From the NCBI GenBank assembly GCA_050742155.1, contig JBOGFC010000245.1:1-20569 (forward strand): a stretch of 20,569 bases of DNA, read 5' to 3'. A model generated the notes under the pieces. It had not been told where the DNA came from, did not search any database, and saw only the letters and a list, made by a program, of their open reading frames with translations. The position numbers were made by a program, and so were the translations under genes. Shown one piece after another: positions 6,908 to 15,228 of this stretch (the first letter of the stretch is position 1; each line of letters starts with the position of its first letter). Source of the DNA: JBOGFC01 sp050742155 (lineage in GTDB: Bacteria; Actinomycetota; Acidimicrobiia; Spongiisociales; JALYHC01).

Positions 6908-9625
6908 TCAGGAGGCCATCTGGACGGTGCTGATCTCCCACGGCGAGAGCTCGACCTCGAGTGTGCCGCCCTCCACCGCCAGCGGCTCGCCCGGCCGGCC
7001 AAGCAGATCCACCTGCCGGGCTCGTTGGAACGCCCCCCGCACCCGGGCGGTGACGGGCCGGGGATGTTGGTTGACGACCCGCATCTCCAGCCAATCGCCC
7101 CGGCGGCGGAGTGAGGAGAGCACCACCCCTTCGCCTTCGATGGTCAGTCCGGTGGGGGGGTCGGCTGAAGCCGTGGTGCCCGTGCCGTGGGCGACCAGGA
7201 AAGGGTGCTGGTACTGCTCCATCTGGGTGAGCACCCCCGCCTCCACCCACGAGCCTGCCAACGGGTAGACACCCAATTCGACGCTCCAGGGACCCAGGCA
7301 TTGTGCACCCGGGATGCTGACTTCGGGTCCGGCCGGTTCCTCGCGATAGGCGTTGGTGTTGCGGCTGATCAGTCCTATGGACCGCAGCAAGGTGAGAGCC
7401 AGCTCCCTTCCCTTTACCACCTCGTACTCCATAACGTGGTCGAGCAGCACCGCTGCCCCCTCCACCGCCACGAAGCCGCGGGCGGGAAACGTGGGGAGGG
7501 GGACCTCCCCGTGGCCTCCCTCGGCGGTCAGGCCCCGCTCCACCACCGCGAACTGCCCCTCGGCCCAGGAACGATCCACCTGGTGGGGCAACGGGATATG
7601 CAAACGCAGCCGGTGGTCGCGACAGAGGTTCTCGAAGTCCACCCTCAGGCGGCAGAAGGGTTCCCCGGCCCGGAGCTCGATCCGGGTGGTCACCTCCACC
7701 TCCAGCGACTGCTCGCTTCGCTGCTCACCATCCAGTCCGCGCGGCCAGGCGTAGCTGCGCACAGCAGCCATCTCCCCGCGTACCGGCCCGGAGGCGACCA
7801 TTCGGACCTCGACCGAGGAGGGCTGGTCGACCAACCGGTCTTGCTCAGGAGGCGCGTAGTTGTAGCTGTCGCCGGCGTCGCCGCCGTCGACCAGGCGGCC
7901 CACTCCGGCCAGGGCCACTCCCTGGCCCGAGATGCTCAGCGTGCCAAGCTCGTCCACCTCGACGCGAACCAGGCCGTTGTCGAGCGAGCCATCATCCGCG
8001 ACGACGGGGTGCTCGGGCTCCCCTGTTCCCTCGACCGCTCGGACCGCCCTCCATCCGAGCGGCGGGACGGTCACTATGGCCTGGACCGTACGGCGCGGGA
8101 CGCCGGCGACCCGAACCTTCCACGTTTCCTGGCCGGCTGCCTCCACCTGCCGGGCGACCTCCTCGGCCAGCGTTTCCACATCCAGCCAAGGAGGGTCCGG
8201 ATCGAGGTCGACCTCCAGGATGAGGCGCGGGGTCCCCTCGACCTCGTCGAGCCGATAACCGTTGAGCTGACGGCCGAACAGCTCCCGACCGTGCATCCTC
8301 CGTCGAAAGAGCTCCGGAACCTGGGCGGCCGGCATCTCGGCCTCCAACAACGCCGGCGCCTGCCGATTCACCTCCTGGGCGGCCACCATCGTGCCGTCGA
8401 TCGTCTCCAGGGCCACCTCGCTCCAGGATTCGGGCACGATGAGGCTCAGCTCCACCAGGCCCCCCCGAAGGTGGGGTGAAGGGTTGAGCACCGCCGTCCA
8501 CCCCCGGGGGAGGAGGGCGCTCACTGCCTCCGCCGCCCGGTCGGCCAGGCCTCGGCCGATCTGCTCCGCCTCGGCGAGGCGCACCAGCACCTGGGCGACC
8601 ACTTCGTCGACCGAGCACCCGCAGATGGAGTCGTGCCCCGAGCTGGCGACCACTCTCTCCCAGGCGAGTGCCAGCAAGCTGCCCGGCCATGACCCTCCGT
8701 AGAGGGCTTGTAATGGCTCGGCATACCTCTCCAGCGCCCGCTCCGCCCGGGAACAGGCCGCCTTGAGGTTCAGGCGGGCCGAGGTCACCCCCATCAGCAG
8801 GTTGGCCCGCGCCCCGGACCGCAGCTCCCCACGCCAGCGAGCCAGACCATCGGTAGAGCCTCGGAACCGAAGCACGTAGTGGTCCAGCGTGGCGATCGAG
8901 ACCCGGAAGCGCTTCCCCCGGTGGTTGATGGCCTCGACCATCTCGACGAGATCAGGCAGAGCGACGGCATGATCCTTGCCTTGCATGGCCAGCAGGTCAT
9001 CCTCTCCGAAGAACGGCTCCATGGCCCGGTGGAAGTGCTCTACCTTGTCGGCCAACCGACCGGTGGGGGCGTTCAGGAGATAGGCGGCATTGCCGTAGCC
9101 GCCCACCAGGTACTCGGCACGCACCACCGATCCGTCGGGCGCTTCCCAGGCAAAGGCGTGTCGGTCGATGGCGGCCGGTACGCCCCGCCATACCACCGCG
9201 TCCCTGATCCCCGCCTTCCTGAGGATCTGGGGCATCTGGGCGGTGTGGCCGAACATGTCGGGCAGGTAACCCACCGGCATGGCCCCCCCCAGCTCCTCAC
9301 CCCGTCGCCAGCCCGCTTCCAGGTTGCGGACGATCGTCTCTCCCGAAACCAGGAACTCGTCCATGAGGATTCGCCAGGGCCCCACCGCCAAGCGGCCCGC
9401 GCTCACCAGGGAGCGGATCCTCGGTTCCCCCTCGGGTCGGACCTCCAGGTAGTCGTCCACCACCGCCGTCTGGCCGTCGAGGGTGAAGGTCAACTCGTCA
9501 TGCCGGTCCATGAGGTCCAGGAGGGCGTCCCAAGCCTCCACCAGACCCAGGCGAAAGCTCTGGAAGGGTTGATACCACTCACGGTCCCAATGGGTGTGCG
9601 GAACAAGATAGATGTGGGTGGTCAC
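6908..9625 (-). CDS. GH38 alpha-mannosidase
   Basis: The 905-residue protein is a full-length bacterial glycoside hydrolase family 38 enzyme, which cleaves alpha-mannosides with a retaining, zinc-dependent mechanism. The N terminus carries LVPHTHWDREWYQP, with the zinc ligands His12 and Asp14. GYLPDMFGHTAQMPQIL holds the nucleophile/zinc ligand Asp122, and SSGHDSICGCSVDEV holds the zinc ligand His330 after the helical mid-domain. The remaining ~550 residues form the usual beta-rich GH38 C-terminal region. The GTG start at 9625 overlaps the upstream oxidoreductase stop codon (GTGA), and the family consensus begins within four residues of it. There is no signal peptide, so it acts in the cytoplasm on imported or recycled glycans. 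Substrate is unknown; mannosylated glycerol derivatives, N-glycan fragments and mannosyl-inositol lipid remnants are all possible. Confidence 0.93.
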   Translation of the reverse strand: MTTHIYLVPHTHWDREWYQPFQSFRLGLVEAWDALLDLMDRHDELTFTLDGQTAVVDDYLEVRPEGEPRIRSLVSAGRLAVGPWRILMDEFLVSGETIVRNLEAGWRRGEELGGAMPVGYLPDMFGHTAQMPQILRKAGIRDAVVWRGVPAAIDRHAFAWEAPDGSVVRAEYLVGGYGNAAYLLNAPTGRLADKVEHFHRAMEPFFGEDDLLAMQGKDHAVALPDLVEMVEAINHRGKRFRVSIATLDHYVLRFRGSTDGLARWRGELRSGARANLLMGVTSARLNLKAACSRAERALERYAEPLQALYGGSWPGSLLALAWERVVASSGHDSICGCSVDEVVAQVLVRLAEAEQIGRGLADRAAEAVSALLPRGWTAVLNPSPHLRGGLVELSLIVPESWSEVALETIDGTMVAAQEVNRQAPALLEAEMPAAQVPELFRRRMHGRELFGRQLNGYRLDEVEGTPRLILEVDLDPDPPWLDVETLAEEVARQVEAAGQETWKVRVAGVPRRTVQAIVTVPPLGWRAVRAVEGTGEPEHPVVADDGSLDNGLVRVEVDELGTLSISGQGVALAGVGRLVDGGDAGDSYNYAPPEQDRLVDQPSSVEVRMVASGPVRGEMAAVRSYAWPRGLDGEQRSEQSLEVEVTTRIELRAGEPFCRLRVDFENLCRDHRLRLHIPLPHQVDRSWAEGQFAVVERGLTAEGGHGEVPLPTFPARGFVAVEGAAVLLDHVMEYEVVKGRELALTLLRSIGLISRNTNAYREEPAGPEVSIPGAQCLGPWSVELGVYPLAGSWVEAGVLTQMEQYQHPFLVAHGTGTTASADPPTGLTIEGEGVVLSSLRRRGDWLEMRVVNQHPRPVTARVRGAFQRARQVDLLGRPGEPLAVEGGTLEVELSPWEISTVQMAS

Positions 9626-10728
9626 GAGTGAGCCGCCTCTCCTTCCACCTCCAACCCCTCCCGGTGGGCCAGGGCGGCCACGATGCGCTGGCAGGTCACG
9701 ATGTCGGCCCGGCCCTCGGCGATGCCGGCCAACGGGCTTCCCCCCTCCAGCACCAGCCGGTGAAAGGCCACCAGCTGACGCTCGAAGGCCTCGACCGCCG
9801 AGCGGGAGCTCATGGTGCGGGCGGCGGCATCCTGTCGGGTGGTGAGCGTGAGGGTGGTGGGGGCATGCAGCAGATAGGGGGAGGGAAACACCAGGGTGAG
9901 GGTCTCGCGCTCGGTGTGGAAGGAGAGCTGCTCTCGATAGGCAGGGTAGTGCTCGAGGTAGTGCCAGCGGATGGAGAGGCGGGCGCCACCCGGCAGCTCC
10001 CCGAGGACGGCCACCGAGGGCGGCCAGGACCCGGCAGGCCACACGTCGGCGAAGTCGATCCGCGCCGGGTCGCCCGCCAGCCGGCGGATGATGGCCAGCT
10101 GGTGGACCAGGCTGCCCACCAGCACCTCGCTGTAGAGCAAGCCGAAGTGCTCGGCGGCCGGGCCGATGGCCTGGCGGCACAGCTCGGCCGCCCGCCCGGC
10201 CAGCTCTTCGAGCACCCCCTCCTCCACATCCCGCGGCACGACCAGTGGTGGAAGGGGCCGCACCTGTTCCTCCATCGAAGGATGCAGCACCACCACCTCG
10301 ACCGAGCGGAGGGGAGCCAGGTCCGGGCGGAGGCGACCGGCCTCCTCCACCGCCGGGTCGTGGAGCTTCATGTAGCCGAGCTGGAGGGCCGGTGATGAAG
10401 GCAGGGCATCGGCCTCCGCCCGAGTGTAGGCGAGGGGCTTCTCGCACAGCACCGGCAACCCGGCTTCGAGCACCAGACGGGCCGCCCGGCCGTGGGAGCC
10501 GGAGATGAGCAACAGCACCGCCTCGATCTCCCGGGCCTCGAGGAGATCTTCCAGAGACCGGTGACGGCGATGAGGCGGCAGGCCGAAGCGATCGCCGATC
10601 TGGGCGAGGAGGCCGGGAGAGAGGTCGCCCAGCGCTCCGATCGAGAACAGGTCGGGCCGGCGGGCGATGATCGGGAGGTAGACGAGCTGCGCCACCGCCC
10701 CGAGGCCGACGATGCCCAGGCGGATCAA
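9622..10728 (-). CDS. Gfo/Idh/MocA family NAD(P)-dependent oxidoreductase
   Basis: The 368-residue protein has an N-terminal Rossmann fold with the dinucleotide-binding loop GIVGLGAVAQ (residues 5-14) and the family motif CEKPLA (Lys97 in EKP). LQLGYMKLHDPAV follows, as in sugar dehydrogenases of this superfamily. The usual helix bearing the catalytic His (H-x-x-D/N) appears to be SLVHQLAIIRRL around His209. The Asp seems to be absent, which may mean an unusual substrate or only a divergent alignment. The start is TTG at 10728, one base after the phosphorylase stop; no alternative start lies upstream. The 3' end overlaps the mannosidase start. Members oxidise or epimerise sugars, inositols and their derivatives, so a role next to a mannosidase and a glucan phosphorylase is plausible. 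Confidence 0.85.
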   Translation of the reverse strand: MIRLGIVGLGAVAQLVYLPIIARRPDLFSIGALGDLSPGLLAQIGDRFGLPPHRRHRSLEDLLEAREIEAVLLLISGSHGRAARLVLEAGLPVLCEKPLAYTRAEADALPSSPALQLGYMKLHDPAVEEAGRLRPDLAPLRSVEVVVLHPSMEEQVRPLPPLVVPRDVEEGVLEELAGRAAELCRQAIGPAAEHFGLLYSEVLVGSLVHQLAIIRRLAGDPARIDFADVWPAGSWPPSVAVLGELPGGARLSIRWHYLEHYPAYREQLSFHTERETLTLVFPSPYLLHAPTTLTLTTRQDAAARTMSSRSAVEAFERQLVAFHRLVLEGGSPLAGIAEGRADIVTCQRIVAALAHREGLEVEGEAAHS

Positions 10729-10729
10729 G

Positions 10730-12847
10730 CTACTGGCCGAGCCGGAAGTAAGCCTTGGTGGCGTAGTCCACCACCATGCGGTGCGTGGAGAAGGCCGGAG
10801 CGATCGAGGCGATCGCCTCCTTCATCATCGCCACCCAGCCGCGCGGTACCCCTTCCTTGTCCCTTTCGTAATACAGGGGCACCACCTCGTCCTGGAGTGT
10901 CTGGTAGAGGGCCACGGCATCGTAATTGTCCTGGGCGCCGTGGTCGCCGTCACCCCAGTCCAGGCCGAAGGCCCAGCCGTTCTTCCCGTTGTAGCCCTCC
11001 GCCCACCAGCCGTCCAGGATGCTCAGGTTGAGCCCTCCGTTGAGGGCCACCTTCATACCGGAGGTGCCGCTCGCCTCGAGCGGAGGACGGGGGTTGTTCA
11101 GCCAGACGTCTACCCCCTGCACCAGGAAGCGGGCCATGCGCAGGTCGTAGTCCTCCAGGAAGTAGATGTGCCCGGCCGTCTCGACGCTCCTGGAGAGCTC
11201 CACGATGTTGCGGATGAGGTCCTGGCCTTCCCGGTCGGCGGGGTGGGCCTTGCCGGCGAACACCACCTGCACGGGGCGCTCGGGGTTGGTGAGGATGGAT
11301 GTCAACCACGGGAGGTTATGGAAGAGGAGGGTGGCCCGCTTGTACGTGGCGAACCGGCGGGCGAAGCCGAGGGTGAGACGCTCGGTGGGGAACAGCCGCT
11401 CCACCGCCCGCAGCTCGTCGGGAGACGCCCCCTGGCGAGCCATCTGCCGCCGGATGCGGCCTCGGGCGAAGCTGGTCAGCAGGCGCTTCTGGTCGAGGTG
11501 GGTCTCCCAGAGATCGGCGTCCGGGATCTCGGCGATGGCACCCCAGGCCTCGGGCTCGAGAAGCTTGTCTTGCCAGTCTCGTCCGATGTGCTCGCTGAAG
11601 AGCCGCTCGGTTCCGCGCCCCACCCAGGTGGGGGAGTGGATGCCGTTGGTGATGGCCTCCACCGGATGGTTGAGAACCGGCGCCCAGTCGTTGGACACCA
11701 CCGAGGCGTGCCGCTCGCTCACCCCGTTGACGAAGGCGGACAGACGTACGGCCAACCCGGAGAGGTCGAAATTGCCGTCCTCCTCGTGGCGCGGCGCCCC
11801 CGCTCGGGCGAGGTACGACAGGTCGGTGCGCACCACGCCTGCCCAGTGGCTGAGGTACTTCTCCACCAGCCGGAAGTCGAAGATCTCGTTGCCGGCCGGC
11901 ACCGGGGTGTGCAGGGTGAACAGCGTCGAGGAGCGCACCCGCCGCTCGGCATCCTCGAACGAGCTGCCGTCGGCGATCTCCCGGGTCAGCCGCTCCAGTA
12001 GGGAGAGGGCGGCGTGCCCCTCGTTTACGTGCCAGACCACCGGACGGACGTCCAGCGCCGCCAACGCCCGCACCGCCCCGATCCCCAGCACCAGCTCCTG
12101 GCAGAAGCGCATCTCCCTTCCCCGAATGTAGAGCGTGTGGGTGATCGGGCGGTCGCTGGGCTCGTTATCGGTCAGGTCGGTGTCGAGAAGGAGCAGCGGG
12201 ACCCTTCCCGCCTGGAGCTGCCACACCGCCGCGTACACCCGGCGCCCGGGCAGGTCGATCGGCACCTTGAGCTGGCCCCCGGTGGGGGAGGCCACCGGGC
12301 GCACCGGCAGCCTGTACAGATCCAGCTGCGGGTACTGGTGTTGCTGGAAACCCTCTGCGTCGACCTCCTGGTGAAAGTAGCCCCGGCGATAGAGCAGGCC
12401 CACCCCCACGAAGGGCAGGCCGAGGTCGGAGGCAGACTTGACGTGCTCGCCGGCCAGCACGCCCAGCCCACCCGAGTACAGCGGGAGGAGGTGGGAGATG
12501 CCAAACTCGGCACAGAGGTAGGCGACCGGGCCGGAGAGCTCGTCGCGGTGGTGCTGGTCGTACCAGGTGTCGGCGGCCGCCTGGTAGCGCTCGAACCGTT
12601 GCACCACCTGGCGGAATAGATCGAGGAAGGACTCGCTCTCCTGCAGGGCCTCCCAGGTCGAGGGCCCGACCGCCTCCAGGATCTCGAGAGGGTTCCGGTA
12701 GCGGTCCCAGAGCTGGGCGTCGATCTGCTGCCAGATCCGGTAGGCGAGCGGGTCCCAGGTCCACCACAGGTTGTAGGCCAGCTCGTAGAGGCGCTCGAAG
12801 GGCTCCGGCAGCCGCACTTCGGCTCCCGAGAGGACCGGGATCTGCAC
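10730..12847 (-). CDS. glgP: Alpha-glucan phosphorylase (GT35, with N-terminal DUF3417-type domain)
   Basis: The 705-residue enzyme releases glucose 1-phosphate from alpha-1,4-glucans or maltodextrins. It belongs to the shorter bacterial/archaeal GlgP class. The N terminus (LAYNLWWTWDPLA) is the DUF3417-type segment, followed by AEFGISHLLPLYSGGLGVLAG, VWHVNEGHAAL, GFARRFATYKRATLL and the pyridoxal-phosphate site EASGTSGMKVALNG with Lys599. The reading frame permits a GTG at 12856, but AAGGAG abuts that codon directly. The same AAGGAG is eight bases upstream of the next in-frame GTG at 12847, so 12847 is the better start and leaves a protein beginning MQIPVLSG. It is followed after one base by the oxidoreductase gene. 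Glycogen turnover is the default role; a dedicated role with the mannosidase cluster is speculative. Confidence 0.93.
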   Translation of the reverse strand: MQIPVLSGAEVRLPEPFERLYELAYNLWWTWDPLAYRIWQQIDAQLWDRYRNPLEILEAVGPSTWEALQESESFLDLFRQVVQRFERYQAAADTWYDQHHRDELSGPVAYLCAEFGISHLLPLYSGGLGVLAGEHVKSASDLGLPFVGVGLLYRRGYFHQEVDAEGFQQHQYPQLDLYRLPVRPVASPTGGQLKVPIDLPGRRVYAAVWQLQAGRVPLLLLDTDLTDNEPSDRPITHTLYIRGREMRFCQELVLGIGAVRALAALDVRPVVWHVNEGHAALSLLERLTREIADGSSFEDAERRVRSSTLFTLHTPVPAGNEIFDFRLVEKYLSHWAGVVRTDLSYLARAGAPRHEEDGNFDLSGLAVRLSAFVNGVSERHASVVSNDWAPVLNHPVEAITNGIHSPTWVGRGTERLFSEHIGRDWQDKLLEPEAWGAIAEIPDADLWETHLDQKRLLTSFARGRIRRQMARQGASPDELRAVERLFPTERLTLGFARRFATYKRATLLFHNLPWLTSILTNPERPVQVVFAGKAHPADREGQDLIRNIVELSRSVETAGHIYFLEDYDLRMARFLVQGVDVWLNNPRPPLEASGTSGMKVALNGGLNLSILDGWWAEGYNGKNGWAFGLDWGDGDHGAQDNYDAVALYQTLQDEVVPLYYERDKEGVPRGWVAMMKEAIASIAPAFSTHRMVVDYATKAYFRLGQ

Positions 12848-12877
12848 GTCCGCCACTCCTTAGGCGAGCGCCCGAGG

Positions 12878-13927
12878 CTAGTCGGCGACCACGAGGACCT
12901 CGGCGGTCACGTCGCCCAGGGCCAAGCCCAGGTACTCGGCAGCCGCTCTGGACAGGTCGAACTCCCGGCCCTCCACGTAGGGGCCGCGGTCGTTGACCAT
13001 CACCACCACCGCCCGGTCGCCGTAGCTCACCAGGAGCAGGGTCTCATGAGCCAGAGTGCGATGGGCGACGGTGAAGTCCCGCTCGTCGTAGAGCGCTCCG
13101 GAGGCGGCCCGGCGCCCGTGGAACCCGGGCCCGTACCAGGAGGCCACCCCGGTGAGCACCCGGCCGGTCGAGCGGAGGCCCGGCGGCACGCCCTGGGTGG
13201 GCCCGAGAGGAAGGGAGGCACGCAGCTCGGCCTGGGCCAGGGTGGCGTCCCGCAAGCCGCCGGAGGGGCCGATCTCGCCGATGAGCTGGTGGGCGAGTCC
13301 TAAGCGGTAGGCGGCCCACAGCTCATCGAGGTTGGCGATGCGGGTCTCCATGACCTCCACCTCCCGCCGGGTGCCCTCGAAGAGGGCCCGGGCCTGCTGG
13401 TAAGCCTGTTCGGCCGCCCGGTCGTCGGCTTCCGCCCTGGCCACCACCTGCCCGGCCTCCTTCTCCAGGCGCTCCACCTCGGCCCGACGGGACCGCAGTC
13501 CCTCGAGGAGGCCGGCGTCCAGCTCGGCCACCTGCGCCAGGTACTCGAGCGCCTTGTCGAGGTCCTCCAGCGTGGTGAGGGAGAGGAAGAGAGCCACCGA
13601 GACCTGCTCCCCGCTCATGTACATCTGGCGGGCTCGCTCGGCCAGACGCTCCTCGACCGCATGCAGCCCTTCCCGGGCCCGGGCGAGCTCCTCCATGAGG
13701 TCCGCGTGGCGAGCCCGGGCCGCCTGCAGCTGAAGGCGTGAGGCCTGGAAGGCGGCCGAGGCGGCCAGGAACCGGGTGTGGCGGGAGTCCAGCTCGTGCT
13801 GGAGCTCCGTCCGCCGCACGCGCAGCTCGGCGAGCCTCTCGGCGGCGGCCGTCTCGGATTGGGCGAAGGCCGGCGCCGCTCCGATGACCAGGGCGCCGAC
13901 CATCAGCAAGGCGGTGGGGAAGCGCAT
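12878..13927 (-). CDS. Secreted coiled-coil protein with C-terminal RlpA-like double-psi beta-barrel
   Basis: The 349-residue protein begins with a Sec signal peptide (MRFPTALLMVGALVIGAAPAFAQS, cleavage probably after AFA at 23). Residues about 25-200 are highly charged, heptad-like coiled coil (Glu/Arg/Ala/Leu-rich), reminiscent of the N-terminal regions of PcsB/EnvC-type hydrolase activators. Residues about 257-349 are an RlpA domain: TGVASWYGPGFHGRRAASGA, FTVAHRTL, VVMVNDRGPY and REFDLSRAAAEYLGL. The conserved polar residues of RlpA lytic transglycosylases (Asp313 region and His289) are present. It should act outside the membrane on peptidoglycan. The ATG at 13927 is the only start that gives a clean signal peptide. 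It sits between the HNH gene (46-base gap) and glgP (30-base gap) on the same strand. Confidence 0.85.
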   Translation of the reverse strand: MRFPTALLMVGALVIGAAPAFAQSETAAAERLAELRVRRTELQHELDSRHTRFLAASAAFQASRLQLQAARARHADLMEELARAREGLHAVEERLAERARQMYMSGEQVSVALFLSLTTLEDLDKALEYLAQVAELDAGLLEGLRSRRAEVERLEKEAGQVVARAEADDRAAEQAYQQARALFEGTRREVEVMETRIANLDELWAAYRLGLAHQLIGEIGPSGGLRDATLAQAELRASLPLGPTQGVPPGLRSTGRVLTGVASWYGPGFHGRRAASGALYDERDFTVAHRTLAHETLLLVSYGDRAVVVMVNDRGPYVEGREFDLSRAAAEYLGLALGDVTAEVLVVAD

Positions 13928-13973
13928 AGCCCGCCATTTGACCGAAGACGAGTGATGGAAATCAAGGACCGGC

Positions 13974-15161
13974 TCACATCCGGGCGGGCGGCGATCGCTC
14001 GGGGATGACGCTCCAGTCCGGGCGGCGGAAGCGAAGCTCCCCCTCCATTCGTTCCAGATGGAAGCCTCCTTCGTGGACCAGCCGGTGGTGGCGGCGACAG
14101 AGCAGCACCAGGTTGACCAGGCAGGTGGGGCCCTCATCGAGCCAGTGGATGACGTGGTGGGCATCGCACCACCAGTGGGGCCGGTCGCAGCCGGGGAACC
14201 GACAGCCCCCGTCCCGTACCACCAGGGCTCGGCGCAGCGAGGCCGGTACCGTGCGGGTGCGCCGCCCCACGTCGAGCGGCTCGGAGGCCCCGGCGGTGAT
14301 CACCCGGGACACCCCGGCCTCGCAGGCCAGCCGGCGGGTCGCCTCCCCGGGGAGGGGGCCAGCCCGCTCCAGCTCACAGCGCCCCCCGGCCCGGCCCTCC
14401 AGGGTCTCCAGGTCGACGATCACCGTCAGGTGGGGTCGCTCTCCCCCGGACTGGGGGGCCACCCCGGAGTCCAGCCACTGCCGGCACACCTCCACCAGCC
14501 CGTCGGCCCGGCGCTGGGCCGGGGTGCGGGCATCCTCCGGGTCGGGCGGGGTGGCAAAGGCCATCGCCTGGATGGTGTCCAGCACCACCTGGCCTCCTTC
14601 CGGGTCCAGCTCGGCGTCCAGGCGCACCATCCCTCCCCAGGTGGGGGAGGCGTGCAGGCGGCGCCGGCCGTAGCGCTGGTCGGCCTCCCCCACCCCCCCG
14701 TCGTCCAGGGGCTGGCGCCAGTAGGCCACCACTCGCCACAGGTCGGTCACCGACAGCGAGCGGGCCGCCCCCACCAGGGTCTCCTCGAACTCGGAGAAGG
14801 CCTCCGGGTGGGCCTCGGCGGCTCCTGCCAGCGCCCGCAGGTGGGCGTAGGAGAGCTCTCCGGTACCCAAGGCGGCCTGGGTGAGGGGCATGCGGCGCAG
14901 CCGGCGGGCCACCCGCACCCGCTCCCGGGCCGCCCCGGCGGCCATCCGGCAGCGGTCCGCCAGCCAGGCGGCCGCCGAGAGGAACCCGTCTCGGGCATAG
15001 AGGCGCCGACTGTCCAGCTCGGCCACCCGCCTGAGCCACTGGGCCTGCAGGCCCTCGATGGCCCCGTAGAGCTCGATGACGTCGGCCTCCAGCTGGCGGT
15101 CCTCGACGGCCGGTAAGTCCTCGGAGGCCAGCTCGTCCAGGGCGGATCGCAGCGTGCTCAT
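13974..15161 (-). CDS. DUF222 / 13E12-type HNH endonuclease family protein
   Basis: The 395-residue protein has the two-part layout of actinobacterial 13E12-repeat proteins. A DUF222 domain covers roughly residues 25-290, including DGFLSAAAWLADRCRMA and RTPAQRRADGLVEVC. A C-terminal HNH nuclease domain follows: CRFPGC (Cys320, Cys325), WWCDAHHVIHWLDEGPT (His335, His336, His339) and NLVLLCRRHHRLVH (Cys355, His358, His359). All expected zinc and catalytic positions are intact, so a working DNA endonuclease is possible. ATG at 15161 is preceded by AGGAG at a six-base spacing. A perfect LexA-type palindrome directly abuts this ribosome binding site, so the gene is very likely repressed by LexA and induced by DNA damage. 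Family copies are often numerous in one genome and spread by recombination; their biological role is not established. Confidence 0.92.
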   Translation of the reverse strand: MSTLRSALDELASEDLPAVEDRQLEADVIELYGAIEGLQAQWLRRVAELDSRRLYARDGFLSAAAWLADRCRMAAGAARERVRVARRLRRMPLTQAALGTGELSYAHLRALAGAAEAHPEAFSEFEETLVGAARSLSVTDLWRVVAYWRQPLDDGGVGEADQRYGRRRLHASPTWGGMVRLDAELDPEGGQVVLDTIQAMAFATPPDPEDARTPAQRRADGLVEVCRQWLDSGVAPQSGGERPHLTVIVDLETLEGRAGGRCELERAGPLPGEATRRLACEAGVSRVITAGASEPLDVGRRTRTVPASLRRALVVRDGGCRFPGCDRPHWWCDAHHVIHWLDEGPTCLVNLVLLCRRHHRLVHEGGFHLERMEGELRFRRPDWSVIPERSPPARM

Positions 15162-15167
15162 GGCCTT

Positions 15168-15172
15168 CTCCT
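15168..15172 (-). promoter_or_regulatory. Ribosome binding site of the HNH gene
   Basis: AGGAG on the minus strand is six bases from the ATG at 15161 and is immediately adjacent to the LexA palindrome, so a bound repressor would cover the very start of the transcript. Confidence 0.7.
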
Positions 15173-15190
15173 ATCGAACACGTGTTCGAT
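15173..15190 (-). promoter_or_regulatory. LexA operator (actinobacterial SOS box), perfect 18-base palindrome
   Basis: ATCGAACACGTGTTCGAT is an 18-base perfect palindrome whose core TCGAACACGTGTTCGA (15174-15189) fits the mycobacterial/actinobacterial SOS box TCGAAC-N4-GTTCGA with no mismatch. It lies 12-29 bases upstream of the HNH start codon. A -10-like TATGAT (minus strand, 15194-15189) overlaps its upstream edge by two bases, so the transcription start should fall inside the operator. This is a classic repression geometry. No good -35 is visible at a 17-base spacing. Confidence 0.85.
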
Positions 15191-15228
15191 CATACAACCC
15201 GCCTGTGACAAGAACGGCCCGGCCAAGC

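Noticed and set aside
6908..10447. Single 1179-residue minus-strand open frame
   Set aside because: Only the part from the GTG at 9625 matches GH38. The N-terminal 270 residues are Gly/Arg/Pro-rich frame noise lying over the oxidoreductase gene, which is in another frame on the same strand.
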